A stretch of DNA of 64,000 nucleotides from Salimicrobium flavidum (GCF_900156645.1 NZ_FTOC01000001.1:248001-312000), one strand, 5' to 3'; shown: positions 1 through 8,283, counted from the first letter of the stretch. Notes: generated by a model from the letters alone, not told the origin. Made by a program: numbers and translations.

Positions 1-2234
1 ACCGTAATGTCGTACGTTCTTCCGGGTTGAGGATTACTAATCTGCAGACTGGTCTGTTCGGTGTTGGAAAGAGTGCTTCCATTAGCGTATACACTGAATT
101 GAGCACTTTCCGAGTAAGACCATGAGACATTGATGCTGTCGCTTGATTCACTGTACGTTGCAGCCAGGTTACTTACTGGGTCCATCCGCTGAAATTGTGA
201 AGAAACATTTGAAGGCTGGTTATCCACCTGGAAGAGTTCAGTCACAATTCTTGAAGAAGGAGTGTAAGCACTCGGCAGTTTAGCAGGACGGGAGCCAGCT
301 TCGACATCAACCCAGACCGCACTTTCGGGTCTGCTGAAGTCTTCTGTTTCTACATCCTGGGATAGTTCACCCATAAGGTGGCGGAACATTTGTTTCGGTA
401 TATCTTTTCCGCTTTGAATAGGAGACCTATCCTGATTCCCTGTCCATACAGAAATCGAGTAATTTGTAGAGTAGCCGTTGAACCAGGAGTCCACCTCTTC
501 GTTCGTGGTTCCGGTTTTTCCTGCTACAGGTACTCCCGGAACATCGGCAGCTGTGCCTGTTCCTTCAGTAACTACTGTCTCAAGCATGGAAGTGATCATA
601 TAAGCTGTATAATCTTTCATCGCTGAAACCGGTTCAGGGGTGAAATCGACCGTGCCGTTTTCAGGCGTTTCGACCTTCCTGACCGTGTACGGTTCATTAT
701 ACACACCTTCATTACCGAAGGCGGCAAAGGCACCGGCCATTTGAATCGGAGTGACCTCCTCGGAACCGATGGCATCTGAAAGCACCATACCGTCTTCACC
801 AAAGGAAATACCAAGCTTCTCGGCAAACTCGGAAGCCCTGTCTGTGCCGATTTCATCCAACGTTTTGATGGCGGGAATGTTGATGGAATCAGCGAGCGCT
901 TCACGCATAGTCATCCACCCCCGATATCTATCATCCCAGTTGGTAGGGTTCCAATCTCCAAATTCGATCGGTTCATCCTGCAACTGGTGATACGTGGACC
1001 ACTGTTCAAATTCTATGGCAGGACCGTACGCTGCGATCGGTTTCATGGTTGAGCCTGCCTGGCGGGGGTCGTCGGAAGCATAGTTGAGTCCTCCGGAGAC
1101 ATAGTCCCTGCCCCCGCCGATAGCCCGGATTGCACCCGTCTGTGTGTCAGTTACTGTAACGGCTGTCTGAAGGTCCTCATTCGGCCAGCTGATAGGACCA
1201 CCGTCGCTACTGAGTGATTGTTCTGTCAGTTCCTGAGCCTCCGGGTCAAGCGTTGTATAGATTTTCAGTCCGTCTTTGAAAATATCTACATCTCCCATTT
1301 GGCTTTCCACTTCTTTTTTCACCCTGTCGATAAAAGCCTGGTACTGTCTCGTTTCCTCAGTTTGTTCAGCAAGCATGGAAGAGATCTCTGTCTGCCTGGC
1401 TTCTTCCGCTTCTGCTTCGCTGATTTTTCCATGGTCCACCATCAGATGAAGGACGGTGTTCATGCGATCTTTGGCAAGGTCCGGGTTTTCATAAGGGTCG
1501 TAACCGCTTGGACGTTGGGGCAGACCTGCTAGTAACGCGGATTCCGCTAAGGTAAGGTTATCAAGGTCCGTTTTGTTGAAATACGTTTCGGCAGCTTCAG
1601 CAACTCCATAAGCTCCCTGACCAAAATAAATCTTGTTTACATACATCTCGAATATTTCTTCTTTGGAATACTCACGATCCAACTTAAAGGCAAGGTACTG
1701 CTCCTGCACCTTCCGTTCGATCGTTTTGTCAGAAGTAAGCAGCGACTGCTTGATCACCTGCTGAGTAATCGTGCTGGCACCCTCTGAACCGAACCCTTGG
1801 GTAATATTAGCCCATATAGCTGCTAAAATCCGCTTGGGGTCTACACCACTGTGTTCGAAGAAACGCACGTCTTCGGTTGCGAGAACTGAATCCACATACT
1901 TTTGAGGGAGATCACCGTAAGACACTTGCGAGCGTCGTTCTTCGCCTGCGAGGTCGGTGACCAGTTCATCATTCATATCATAAACTTTGGATGAGAACGG
2001 AGAAGTCAGCTCTGAAGCTTTGAGTTCAGGTGCGTTAGAAGCGTAGTATATGAACATCCCCGCTCCTCCAAGTCCGAGGAGAAGACCTGCAATCAAAAGG
2101 ATGCTCAAAATTTTCTTCAACTTCGAAGGCTGTTTGTTTGTAGCCTTTTTCTTCCCCTTTGTACCTTTTGTTTCTTTTTTCGCCTGACTCGACTGTTCAC
2201 GCCGCTCTTTACGGGAATTATATTCTTTAGACAT
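1..2234 (-). CDS. ponA: Penicillin-binding protein 1A (class A), 3' end outside window
   Basis: Bifunctional peptidoglycan synthase that polymerises glycan strands and cross-links them outside the membrane. The - strand translation from ATG 2234 shows a Lys/Arg-rich cytoplasmic head, one membrane segment near residues 41-64, the glycosyltransferase motif EDVRFFEHSG near residue 121, and the transpeptidase motifs STMK (near 394), DSIN and GKTGTT (near 571). After the transpeptidase comes a Ser/Thr-rich, fibronectin-III-like tail that runs off the window start, so the C-terminus is missing. The start overlaps the recU stop by 8 bases, the classic recU-ponA operon of Bacilli, so both are probably translated from one mRNA. 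Confidence 0.95.
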   Translation of the reverse strand, partial: MSKEYNSRKERREQSSQAKKETKGTKGKKKATNKQPSKLKKILSILLIAGLLLGLGGAGMFIYYASNAPELKASELTSPFSSKVYDMNDELVTDLAGEERRSQVSYGDLPQKYVDSVLATEDVRFFEHSGVDPKRILAAIWANITQGFGSEGASTITQQVIKQSLLTSDKTIERKVQEQYLAFKLDREYSKEEIFEMYVNKIYFGQGAYGVAEAAETYFNKTDLDNLTLAESALLAGLPQRPSGYDPYENPDLAKDRMNTVLHLMVDHGKISEAEAEEARQTEISSMLAEQTEETRQYQAFIDRVKKEVESQMGDVDIFKDGLKIYTTLDPEAQELTEQSLSSDGGPISWPNEDLQTAVTVTDTQTGAIRAIGGGRDYVSGGLNYASDDPRQAGSTMKPIAAYGPAIEFEQWSTYHQLQDEPIEFGDWNPTNWDDRYRGWMTMREALADSINIPAIKTLDEIGTDRASEFAEKLGISFGEDGMVLSDAIGSEEVTPIQMAGAFAAFGNEGVYNEPYTVRKVETPENGTVDFTPEPVSAMKDYTAYMITSMLETVVTEGTGTAADVPGVPVAGKTGTTNEEVDSWFNGYSTNYSISVWTGNQDRSPIQSGKDIPKQMFRHLMGELSQDVETEDFSRPESAVWVDVEAGSRPAKLPSAYTPSSRIVTELFQVDNQPSNVSSQFQRMDPVSNLAATYSESSDSINVSWSYSESAQFSVYANGSTLSNTEQTSLQISNPQPGRTYDIT

Positions 2235-2844
2235 TTACATCTTCCTCCAATTTTGCTAAAACCTTATCCACGGCTTTCAAATAATCTACTCTTGCCTGAA
2301 AATGAAAAGGAATTAAATAGGCCTTTTCTTTGACGATAGAGTAGGGGATTGATTTCCGTCCTCCATCTTGTTGTTTATACCAGTAGTCGATGAGATACTT
2401 ACTTTCAAGCAGGAATGTTTCTCCAAGGGGAGCGAACCGGACGATAATAAAAGAAAGTCCTTTCTGCTTCATCACCTGTTCCATATGAGTAATCTGATGC
2501 TCATGCATGTTACTTAAAGGGAAAGAGGTCTTGTTTTTCGTTTCTTTTGCTTCAAAATCTACATGGTAGCCTTTATATACTCCATTATAATCTGTAGTGG
2601 AAGCCTGTTTAAAATATGCCTCCTTTATAACTGCAGCACTCCGCTTAGGGTAGTCTACATTTACAATTTGAACGGGAGTAGGTTTTTTGTGTACGATTGC
2701 CATATCACGAGAAACGTAATAAGTGTTTGCTGCGTTAATATCTTCTTCGAGAGTCATCCCGCGATTGCTGTAACTTTTTCCTGAAGAGGTGGGAGTGCTG
2801 TTAGTGATATTGTTTTTTCTCCTGGTGCCATTCGGGTATCGCAT
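2227..2844 (-). CDS. recU: Holliday junction resolvase RecU
   Basis: Resolves Holliday junctions in recombination and chromosome segregation. The N-terminus MRYPNGTRR matches the conserved RecU start, and the family block with Asp/Glu nuclease residues (GYHVDFEAKETKNKTSFPL, with the catalytic D-x-E-x-K pattern) is present; length 205 residues, as usual. A longer frame opens at 2862, but its first codons are themselves the Shine-Dalgarno sequence (AGGAGGAG), which lies about 7 bases before ATG 2844, so 2844 is chosen. It overlaps ponA by 8 bases and is the first gene of that operon. Confidence 0.93.
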   Translation of the reverse strand: MRYPNGTRRKNNITNSTPTSSGKSYSNRGMTLEEDINAANTYYVSRDMAIVHKKPTPVQIVNVDYPKRSAAVIKEAYFKQASTTDYNGVYKGYHVDFEAKETKNKTSFPLSNMHEHQITHMEQVMKQKGLSFIIVRFAPLGETFLLESKYLIDYWYKQQDGGRKSIPYSIVKEKAYLIPFHFQARVDYLKAVDKVLAKLEEDVNV

Positions 2845-2876
2845 CCTCATGCTCCTCCTCATAGAATTCTCATCTT

Positions 2877-2905
2877 ATTATACTTTCTTCCCCTTCAAAC
2901 GACAA
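2877..2905 (-). promoter_or_regulatory. Promoter of recU-ponA
   Basis: On the - strand a -35 TTGTCG (2905-2900) is separated by 17 bases from a perfect -10 TATAAT (2882-2877), about 30 bases before the recU start. This fits a sigma-A promoter. Confidence 0.7.
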
Positions 2906-3044
2906 ATGTTTATCCTTTATAAGTTCGAAATTCATTCCGATATTTTCGTCCGTCCGAGTTAAAACCTCTTTCCGCGTGCAGGGGGGGAGAAGGGGAAGGA
3001 TATAAATTTTCCTGTTGAATGAGTTGTTTTGAGCCTAATAAATA

Positions 3045-3219
3045 GGCTCTGTTAAAGCCTGTTGTTGATTTTAGGAACGAAGGGTGGGGATGCCTGATGG
3101 AGAAGCATGAACGGGGGAATCACCGGAATCGAACGTAGAGAGATTCCGGAAGTTTACGTCATGCCCGCGGCAAGCTTCCACCCGTAGAACGAAAATCAAC
3201 AAGGAACGATAACAGAGCC
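3045..3219. mobile_element. 175-bp MITE-like element with 8-bp target duplication
   Basis: The ends are inverted repeats: GGCTCTGTTA at the left and TAACAGAGCC at the right, continuing imperfectly inward through GTTGATTTT/AAAATCAAC and GGGTGG/CCACCC. The centre is a perfect stem CCGGAATC...GATTCCGG. The element is flanked by exact direct repeats AATAAATA (3037-3044 and 3220-3227), an 8-bp target-site duplication. It has no coding frame. It resembles the palindromic non-autonomous elements with a CCGCGGGC core seen in Bacillaceae intergenic regions; the mobilising transposase family cannot be named from this sequence, although GG-ended repeats with 8-bp duplications occur in families such as IS6 and ISL3. 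Confidence 0.8.
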
Positions 3220-3294
3220 AATAAATAAAGGAAAAGCATGTTTTACTGCTTTTGGAGTTCGTGCTAGGCTGAAATATGAAAGGAGAGGATAACT

Positions 3295-3642
3295 ATGAGT
3301 CTCTACGAATTAACACATAGATTAAAAAGCTCCATCGATGAATTGCACGATCGATATCTGCGTGAATCAGGTCCTGTGGATCGTTCAGATCACGAGTTCT
3401 TTGAAAAGGTGAAAGAGGAGACAACGCCATATTTTTCACTTGTACAGGAATGGTTCGAAGTGGCGGAACCATTTGTAAAAAACAGAGAGGTCAGCGTCCA
3501 TCCAAACCAGATACAATCAACAAACGAAAATATCGAAATGCTTATCCTCCACTCCTATTATCTCGATGTGGAGAAGAACAGATACAAAGACCTTTACCAG
3601 TCTTCTCATTACGTGTTGGATATGGTTCTCGACAATCTTTGA
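3295..3642 (+). CDS. yppE: YppE family protein (DUF1798)
   Basis: A 115-residue, mostly helical cytoplasmic protein of unknown function. It resembles B. subtilis YppE across its length: the segment around HPNQI and the block LILHSYYLDVEKNRYKD near residues 83-100 are the recognisable family features. The ATG follows GGAGAGGA at a normal distance. It lies alone between the MITE and cdd, in the recU/ypsA neighbourhood where yppE is also found in B. subtilis. No catalytic residues can be pointed out. Confidence 0.75.
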   Translation: MSLYELTHRLKSSIDELHDRYLRESGPVDRSDHEFFEKVKEETTPYFSLVQEWFEVAEPFVKNREVSVHPNQIQSTNENIEMLILHSYYLDVEKNRYKDLYQSSHYVLDMVLDNL

Positions 3643-3658
3643 TTCCTCATGCAAACGC

Positions 3659-3687
3659 TTTACATTGGGCTGTTTATTTAATATAAT
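3659..3687 (+). promoter_or_regulatory. Sigma-A promoter of cdd
   Basis: TTTACA (3659-3664), 17-base spacer, TATAAT (3682-3687). It starts just after the yppE stop and lies 28 bases before the cdd start codon, giving cdd its own transcript. Confidence 0.8.
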
Positions 3688-3715
3688 GAATATCCCAATG
3701 AAGGAGGAGAACCCG

Positions 3716-4120
3716 ATGAATAAAGAAAAGCTGATAGAAAAGGCGAAAGATATACGCGAAAGAGCTTATGTACCGTATTCGAAATTTCCGGTAGGAGCGG
3801 CGCTTCTGACGAAAAGCGGAGAAATCTATGAAGGCGTCAATATTGAAAATGCGGCTTATCCCACGACTTGTTGTGCAGAACGAGTAGCTATTTTCAAGGC
3901 CGTAGCGGACGGCCATTATGATTTCGAGACTCTGGCTGTTATCGCGGATACGGATCGTCCTGTGCCACCTTGTGGTTCGTGTCGTCAGGTGATGAGTGAA
4001 TTCTTTGCTCCTGATACGCCGGTACATACTGCTAATCTCAGTGGTAAGACGAAGACGATGACAATGGCGGAACTTCTACCGTTCTCGTTCACTCCGGACG
4101 ACCTTTCAAAACATGAATAG
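3716..4120 (+). CDS. cdd: Cytidine deaminase
   Basis: Zinc enzyme of pyrimidine salvage that deaminates cytidine and deoxycytidine to uridine and deoxyuridine. The 134-residue protein has the zinc/catalytic signature CAER (Cys53, Glu55) and PCGSC (Cys86, Cys89), plus the N-terminal YVPYSKFPVGAAL substrate-binding block. A longer frame opens upstream at 3566, but it would overlap yppE; ATG 3716 follows AAGGAGGAG and gives the usual family length. The gene has its own promoter and is followed by a terminator, so it is probably monocistronic. Confidence 0.96.
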   Translation: MNKEKLIEKAKDIRERAYVPYSKFPVGAALLTKSGEIYEGVNIENAAYPTTCCAERVAIFKAVADGHYDFETLAVIADTDRPVPPCGSCRQVMSEFFAPDTPVHTANLSGKTKTMTMAELLPFSFTPDDLSKHE

Positions 4121-4131
4121 TTTCCATATCT

Positions 4132-4167
4132 ACCTGCTGCAGTTATAATGATTGTAGCAGGTTTTTA
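4132..4167 (+). terminator. Terminator of cdd
   Basis: Stem ACCTGCTGCA / TGTAGCAGGT followed by TTTTTAT. Confidence 0.75.
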
Positions 4168-4285
4168 TATAGCCTACGCTGAAAATGAATCCACCTGGAG
4201 AGAAATTTCTACAGGTTACAATCAGGGTACATCTATTTCTTAATAATGATAAGACGAGTGAGTTTTTCAAGAGGTGAAGAATTTG

Positions 4286-4852
4286 ATGAAGCGATTACTG
4301 GTCACCGGTTATAAATCACACGAGCTGGGAATATTTCAGGAAAATGATAAACGCGTCGCTTTTATTAAGGAAGCTCTCAGAAACAGGATCATCGCTTTTT
4401 TAGAAGAAGGCGGGGAATGGGTGCTCGTCTCCTGTCAGCCCGGAGTGGAGTTCTGGACTGCGCAAGTTGTGCTGGAGTTGAAGGAAGGGTATGATGTTTC
4501 TCTCGCAGTTATACCCCCTTTTGAGGGCGCGGAAGAGCGGTGGCCGGAAGATATACAGGTGATGTACCACCATATTATAGAAGAGGCTGATTTTTATAAA
4601 CCTGTGTACAAAGGGGGATATCAGGGAGCTTTTCAGTTCAAAGCCAAGGACCGTTTCCTGATTGAGCACTCGGACAAAGCTTTAGTCCTCTATGATGAGG
4701 AGACTCCCGGTACACCGAAATATTTTCTTGCAATGGTCCAGCACGTAGATAACTATGAATTGGAATGGATCACCCCCCAGGATTTAGAGGACACTGTCGA
4801 AGAGCTCGAATGGACGAGCCCGGAAATATTCAGGGGAGAAGATGCACATTGA
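4286..4852 (+). CDS. ypsA: YpsA family protein (SLOG/DprA-like fold)
   Basis: A 188-residue protein of the YpsA/DUF1273 family, which has a Rossmann-like SLOG fold related to DprA; in Firmicutes YpsA is linked to cell division. Visible features are VTGYKSHELGIF at the N-terminus and the run ALVLYDEETPGTPKYF near residues 132-147. GTG 4274 in the same frame is part of the Shine-Dalgarno GAGGTG, so ATG 4286 is taken as the start. It is immediately upstream of gpsB, as in B. subtilis, which supports a joint role around the divisome. Confidence 0.85.
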   Translation: MKRLLVTGYKSHELGIFQENDKRVAFIKEALRNRIIAFLEEGGEWVLVSCQPGVEFWTAQVVLELKEGYDVSLAVIPPFEGAEERWPEDIQVMYHHIIEEADFYKPVYKGGYQGAFQFKAKDRFLIEHSDKALVLYDEETPGTPKYFLAMVQHVDNYELEWITPQDLEDTVEELEWTSPEIFRGEDAH

Positions 4853-4908
4853 CAGATTGTAAGACTTTTGAAAGAATATAAGTACTTGCTGGATAAGAGG
4901 TGAATGGA

Positions 4909-5235
4909 ATGACGGAAGATCGATTTCATTTGACAGGTAAAGAAATACTGGAAAGAGACTTCAAAACATCGATGAGAGGCTATAATCAGGAAGAAGTGGA
5001 TGAATTTCTCGATTTAGTGATCAAAGATTATGATCAGTACGATGAAATGATCAAAGATTTGAAGGAAGAAAATGAACGGCTGAAAAGAAATCGTTCTGTT
5101 TCTCAAGGGCCCGAACAGGAAGAGAAACAGGAAACAAGATCGAGACAGTCCGGTCATCAAGTGAACTATGATATTTTGAAGCGTCTCTCCAATTTGGAGA
5201 AAGCGGTATTTGGTAACCGCTATGTAGATGAATAA
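4909..5235 (+). CDS. gpsB: Cell division regulator GpsB
   Basis: DivIVA-like adaptor that shuttles between side wall and division site and recruits PBP1A (ponA, also in this window). The N-terminal membrane/PBP-binding block (LTGKEILERDFKTSMRGYN) and the coiled coil (residues about 35-65) are present, then a charged linker and the short C-terminal hexamerisation block NYDILKRLSNLEKAVFG. Length 108 residues. ATG 4909 follows AAGAGGTG at 6 bases; the in-frame GTG 4900 is within that site. Confidence 0.93.
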   Translation: MTEDRFHLTGKEILERDFKTSMRGYNQEEVDEFLDLVIKDYDQYDEMIKDLKEENERLKRNRSVSQGPEQEEKQETRSRQSGHQVNYDILKRLSNLEKAVFGNRYVDE

Positions 5236-5243
5236 AATTACCA

Positions 5244-5272
5244 ATGACATGCTTCCCGGAATCTGATAAAAT
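5244..5272 (+). promoter_or_regulatory. Promoter of rnpB
   Basis: ATGACA (5244-5249), 17-base spacer, TAAAAT (5267-5272), immediately before the RNase P RNA. Confidence 0.6.
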
Positions 5273-5282
5273 GGTTTTCGGA

Positions 5283-5690
5283 ATAAGGGAGATGTTTGGG
5301 TGATCGCTGCCATCAGGCAGAGGAAAGTCCATGCTCGCACAAGCTGAGACGCTTGTAGTGTTCGTGCCAGACGAAATCATAAGTCTGGGTAGTGCTTTCA
5401 TGCACTAACGGCAGAGAAAAGACCTGTGTCCTTCTTTGGATATGGTCTGATTATCTTGAAAGTGCCACAGTGACGGAGCTGAAGTAGAAATACTTCAGGT
5501 GGAACGAGGTAAACCCCTCGAGCGAGCAACCCAAACTTAGGTAGGGGCACTCTTTCAAAGGAATCAAACGGAGAAAGAGGCTGATGAACATCAGCAGATA
5601 GATGATTACCACCGGAGTACGAGGCTGACCACCGCTCGCAGTACAAAGGTACAGAACATGGCTTACAAAGCATCTCCCGGTCTTACATAA
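5283..5690 (+). ncRNA. rnpB: RNase P RNA, Bacillus class (type B)
   Basis: Catalytic RNA that trims the 5' leader of tRNA precursors. Conserved blocks seen in order: GAGGAAAGTCCATGCTCGCAC (CR-I) near 5320, AGTGTTCGTGCC, GAAAGTGCCACAGTGACG near 5457, GGTAAACCCCTCGAGCGAG near 5508, AGATAGATGATTACC near 5597, and AGTACAAAGGTACAGAACATGGCTTAC near 5640. The 5' GGGAGATG (5287-5294) pairs with the 3' CATCTCCC (5671-5678) as helix P1. Exact ends are estimated. Confidence 0.97.
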
Positions 5691-5699
5691 GAGAAGTCA

Positions 5700-5739
5700 C
5701 CTCCTTTATGGTAGGATTACCGTATTGGAGGTTTTTTAA
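5700..5739 (+). terminator. Terminator of rnpB
   Basis: Two-part stem ACCTCC..TATGGTA / TACCGTA..GGAGGT followed by TTTTTT. Confidence 0.8.
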
Positions 5740-5765
5740 TTAAGAGCGAAGGATGTGATTATACA

Positions 5766-6896
5766 ATGAACAAAGTTACTTTAATCGCAACTGCAGCGAT
5801 GGGCCTTGAGGGCATTGTCGGGCAGGAATTGAGGGATCTTGGTTATGAAAATGTGAGAGTGGAGAACAGCCGGGCCATATTTGAAGCTACTCCCGCAGAT
5901 ATCCCGCGTGTCAATTTGTGGCTCCGTTCAGCGGATCGTGTCAAATTGCTCGTGGGAAAGTTTCATGCCTACAGTTTTGATGAACTTTTCGAGGCGACGA
6001 AGGCTCTTCCATGGGAGAATTTCATTTCAGAGGATGGAGAATTTCCGGTGGTAGGGAAGTCGAAAAAATCCAAGCTTTATAGTGTACCTGACTGTCAGGC
6101 AATCGTTAAGAAGGCGATTGTAGAACGGATGAAACAAAAATATGGAATTGCCAGCCGTCTTGAAGAGAAAGGGGCTTTTTACAGGGTAGAGGTAGCTATA
6201 GATAAAGACGAGGCCTGGCTCACTATAGACACTTCCGGCGCAGGTCTTCATAAACGCGGATATCGTGTCGGGCAGGGGGACGCTCCTTTGAAAGAAACAT
6301 TGGCGGCTGCTCTCGTTCAGATTACAAATTGGAGAGGGGATGCCCCTTTCATCGATCTTTTCTGTGGTTCCGGCACGATTCCAATCGAGGCGGCCCTTAT
6401 CGGTCAGAATATCGCTCCTGGATTCAATAGGGAGTTCGCGTCTGAAAACTGGTCCTTCATCACAGATAAACAGTGGGAGAAGGCATTCGAAGAAGCGGAA
6501 GATAAAGCGAACTATGATCAGCCCATTAATATAACCGGTACAGATATCGACCCTAAGATGATCGAAATATCGAAAGCGAACGCTATGGAGGCAGGGCTCG
6601 GTGAACTGATTCCCTTCAAGCAGATGCAGGCCAGAGATTTCAAACCGATGGAAAAAGGTGGTTACCTTGTATCGAATCCACCTTATGGAGAAAGAATAGG
6701 GGATAAGAAAGAAGTTGAGCAGACGTACCGTCAGCTTGGCGGAGTGATGAAAGACTTTCCTACCTGGAGCGTTTATCTGCTCACTGCCCATCCTCAGTTT
6801 GAGAAGGTATACGGCACGGAAGCTACGAAGAAACGGAAATTATTCAACGGATTCATTGAAACGACGTACTATCAGTTTTTCGGAAAAAAAGAATAG
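5766..6896 (+). CDS. ypsC: 23S rRNA guanine-N2 methyltransferase (RlmL/YpsC family)
   Basis: 376-residue AdoMet-dependent RNA methyltransferase. An N-terminal ferredoxin-like/THUMP region (residues about 1-160) binds RNA; the C-terminal Rossmann domain carries the AdoMet motif FIDLFCGSGTIPIEAA near residue 197 and the catalytic SNPPYGER near 304, typical of N2-guanine methylation (m2G2445 in E. coli RlmL). ATG 5766 follows GAAGGATG. It lies directly behind rnpB as in B. subtilis and ends in its own terminator. The exact target nucleotide is inferred from the family. Confidence 0.9.
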   Translation: MNKVTLIATAAMGLEGIVGQELRDLGYENVRVENSRAIFEATPADIPRVNLWLRSADRVKLLVGKFHAYSFDELFEATKALPWENFISEDGEFPVVGKSKKSKLYSVPDCQAIVKKAIVERMKQKYGIASRLEEKGAFYRVEVAIDKDEAWLTIDTSGAGLHKRGYRVGQGDAPLKETLAAALVQITNWRGDAPFIDLFCGSGTIPIEAALIGQNIAPGFNREFASENWSFITDKQWEKAFEEAEDKANYDQPINITGTDIDPKMIEISKANAMEAGLGELIPFKQMQARDFKPMEKGGYLVSNPPYGERIGDKKEVEQTYRQLGGVMKDFPTWSVYLLTAHPQFEKVYGTEATKKRKLFNGFIETTYYQFFGKKE

Positions 6897-6908
6897 AGTA
6901 GATTTCAG

Positions 6909-6952
6909 AACAGGCTGTATTCCGAGAACTGGAGCTACAGCCTGTTTTTAGT
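6909..6952 (+). terminator. Terminator of ypsC
   Basis: Stem AACAGGCTGTA / TACAGCCTGTT with a T-rich tail. Confidence 0.8.
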
Positions 6953-6961
6953 TTTGTATTA

Positions 6962-6983
6962 ATACTTAGTAGCAACTCCGAAA
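6962..6983 (+). repeat. Ter-like 22-bp dispersed motif, copy 1
   Basis: ATACTTAGTAG followed by CAACTCCGAAA; 21 of 22 positions match the consensus of the four copies. It lies between the convergent genes ypsC and ypdQ, where no promoter is expected. See the fork-trap finding. Confidence 0.7.
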
Positions 6984-6990
6984 ATATAAT

Positions 6991-7023
6991 AAAAACGATA
7001 CCGTTAAGTTACGTATCGTTTTT
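6991..7023 (-). terminator. Terminator of ypdP-ypdQ
   Basis: Stem AAAAACGATAC / GTATCGTTTTT; on the - strand it is followed by TTTTTATTAT. The ypdQ stop codon lies in or next to the loop, so the upstream arm is also coding. Confidence 0.75.
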
Positions 7024-7422
7024 ATTATCATATAAATATTTTCTTAAAGATTCTTTGGAGAGTTGGTCTGCATGGATATTCTGTTTTTCGGGGATCCATT
7101 TCATGAAAACGAAAGGGAAGTTCTCAGCCAACTGGTCCAGAGTCTCAAGATAGGAAAAGAAAATGTGATTCTTCGTTCTGTTCCTTTCAAAAGTCTCGAC
7201 CACAATTTTAGAATCCGTTCGTAAAGAAATGATTTCTTTCGGGAAACGCTCTTTGCAGACCCTGAGTGCTTGACAGGCACTCGCGAATTCCGCTTCGTGA
7301 TTGGAAAGTTCCCCGAGATAAGAGGAATAAGAATACTTTTCAGACTTACTTTTTATATAAATGCCCGAAAAACTCGGTCCCGGGTCTCCTTTAGTTGCAG
7401 CATCTGTATAAACCTCAAGCAT
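7009..7422 (-). CDS. ypdQ: RNase HI-like protein (YpdQ/YpeP type)
   Basis: A 137-residue protein with the RNase H fold. The four acidic active-site positions can be seen: YTDAATKGDPG, the Glu of NHEAEF, LRTDSK and NIHADQLSK, so a DEDD set is retained and nuclease activity is possible, although B. subtilis paralogues of this type are reported as weak or inactive. The frame can be extended to GTG 7431, but AAGGAG sits over those codons and is 8 bases from ATG 7422. It follows ypdP closely in one transcript, as in B. subtilis. Confidence 0.8.
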   Translation of the reverse strand: MLEVYTDAATKGDPGPSFSGIYIKSKSEKYSYSSYLGELSNHEAEFASACQALRVCKERFPKEIISLRTDSKIVVETFERNRTKNHIFFSYLETLDQLAENFPFVFMKWIPEKQNIHADQLSKESLRKYLYDNKNDT

Positions 7423-7427
7423 CTTCA

Positions 7428-8105
7428 TCACTCCTTCAATCTAAAGGATTTTGCAGCATACAAAAATGGGGTATCCAGTAAAGAAACAAGGAATTTAATA
7501 AAATACGTCGTCCAGAATATTTCTATCCAGACTCCGAAAGGATATAATCCATAAAAGGCGATACCACAAAATACTGCTGTATCGAGCAATTGACTGATCA
7601 TAGTGGAACCGTTGTTTCGAATCCAAAGGTGTTTGTCTTTCGGGAATATTTTTTTCAAAAATGCGTACAGCCATACATCAAAGTATTGACTGATAATATA
7701 TGCGAGCAAACTCCCGATTGCAATTTGAGGTACGATTCCAAACAGTGTCTCGAGGGCGGATTGAGCAATATCACTTTCAGCCGGTATGAACCTGAGGGAA
7801 ATCTGCATCATGATCGTCATAGCGATCAGTGCCGAAAAACCGAGCCATACGGCTTTTTTTGCGGAATCCTTTCCGTATTTTTCGTTCAAAATATCTGTAG
7901 CCAAAAAGGCTGTACCATAAATGATATTTCCGAGGGTAGCGGTCAATCCGAATAATTCGACTGTTTTCACAACCTGAATATTTGCTACCACAGTAGCCAT
8001 GCCAATCCATACGAATAGACCATTTTTGCCGAAAAGGCGGTAAACAGTCAGCAAAAGTGTGAAGTTGACAATGGCAAAAATAATCCATAATAATTCGTTG
8101 AACAT
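7428..8105 (-). CDS. ypdP: Queuosine precursor transporter (YhhQ/DUF165, COG1738)
   Basis: Polytopic membrane protein of 225 residues, about six membrane segments, that imports preQ0/preQ1 or related 7-deazaguanines for queuosine in tRNA. Family features include the conserved block GNIIYGTAFLATDILNEKYGK near residue 59. The upstream preQ1 riboswitch on the same strand independently supports the function. An ATG at 8109 is in another frame; ATG 8105 lies 8 bases after AAGGAGG, which is also the 3' edge of the riboswitch. Confidence 0.93.
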   Translation of the reverse strand: MFNELLWIIFAIVNFTLLLTVYRLFGKNGLFVWIGMATVVANIQVVKTVELFGLTATLGNIIYGTAFLATDILNEKYGKDSAKKAVWLGFSALIAMTIMMQISLRFIPAESDIAQSALETLFGIVPQIAIGSLLAYIISQYFDVWLYAFLKKIFPKDKHLWIRNNGSTMISQLLDTAVFCGIAFYGLYPFGVWIEIFWTTYFIKFLVSLLDTPFLYAAKSFRLKE

Positions 8106-8113
8106 CCATTCGT

Positions 8114-8152
8114 CCTCCTTAGTTTTGATAACGCGGGAATTTTCGAACCGCG
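8114..8152 (-). promoter_or_regulatory. PreQ1-I riboswitch (translational)
   Basis: On the - strand: stem CGCGG (8152-8148), loop TTCGAAAATTC, stem CCGCG (8136-8132), then the A-rich tail TTATCAAAACTAAGGAGG. This is the small preQ1 class I layout of stem, C-containing loop, stem and AACAAAAC/AAAACTAAGG tail, close to the known Thermoanaerobacter aptamer. The tail contains the Shine-Dalgarno AAGGAGG of ypdP, so ligand binding should block translation. Fold judged by eye. Confidence 0.85.
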
Positions 8153-8170
8153 AAAACCTGACAAAAAAAC

Positions 8171-8199
8171 ATTATACTCAGTCAGAACGAAAGTTGCAA
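8171..8199 (-). promoter_or_regulatory. Promoter of ypdP-ypdQ
   Basis: - strand TTGCAA (8199-8194), 17-base spacer, TATAAT (8176-8171), ending about 20 bases before the riboswitch stem. Confidence 0.85.
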
Positions 8200-8283
8200 T
8201 AAAGGAAACTCCAGAAGAAAGTAGTATCTACTTCAATAGGGGAGTACCCATTTTGAAAGCAGGGTAATTATCATTCGGCAAAA

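Noticed and set aside
6027-6791. 254-codon - strand open frame opposite ypsC
   Set aside because: It is fully antisense to a well conserved methyltransferase, has no ribosome site and shows no recognisable protein features.
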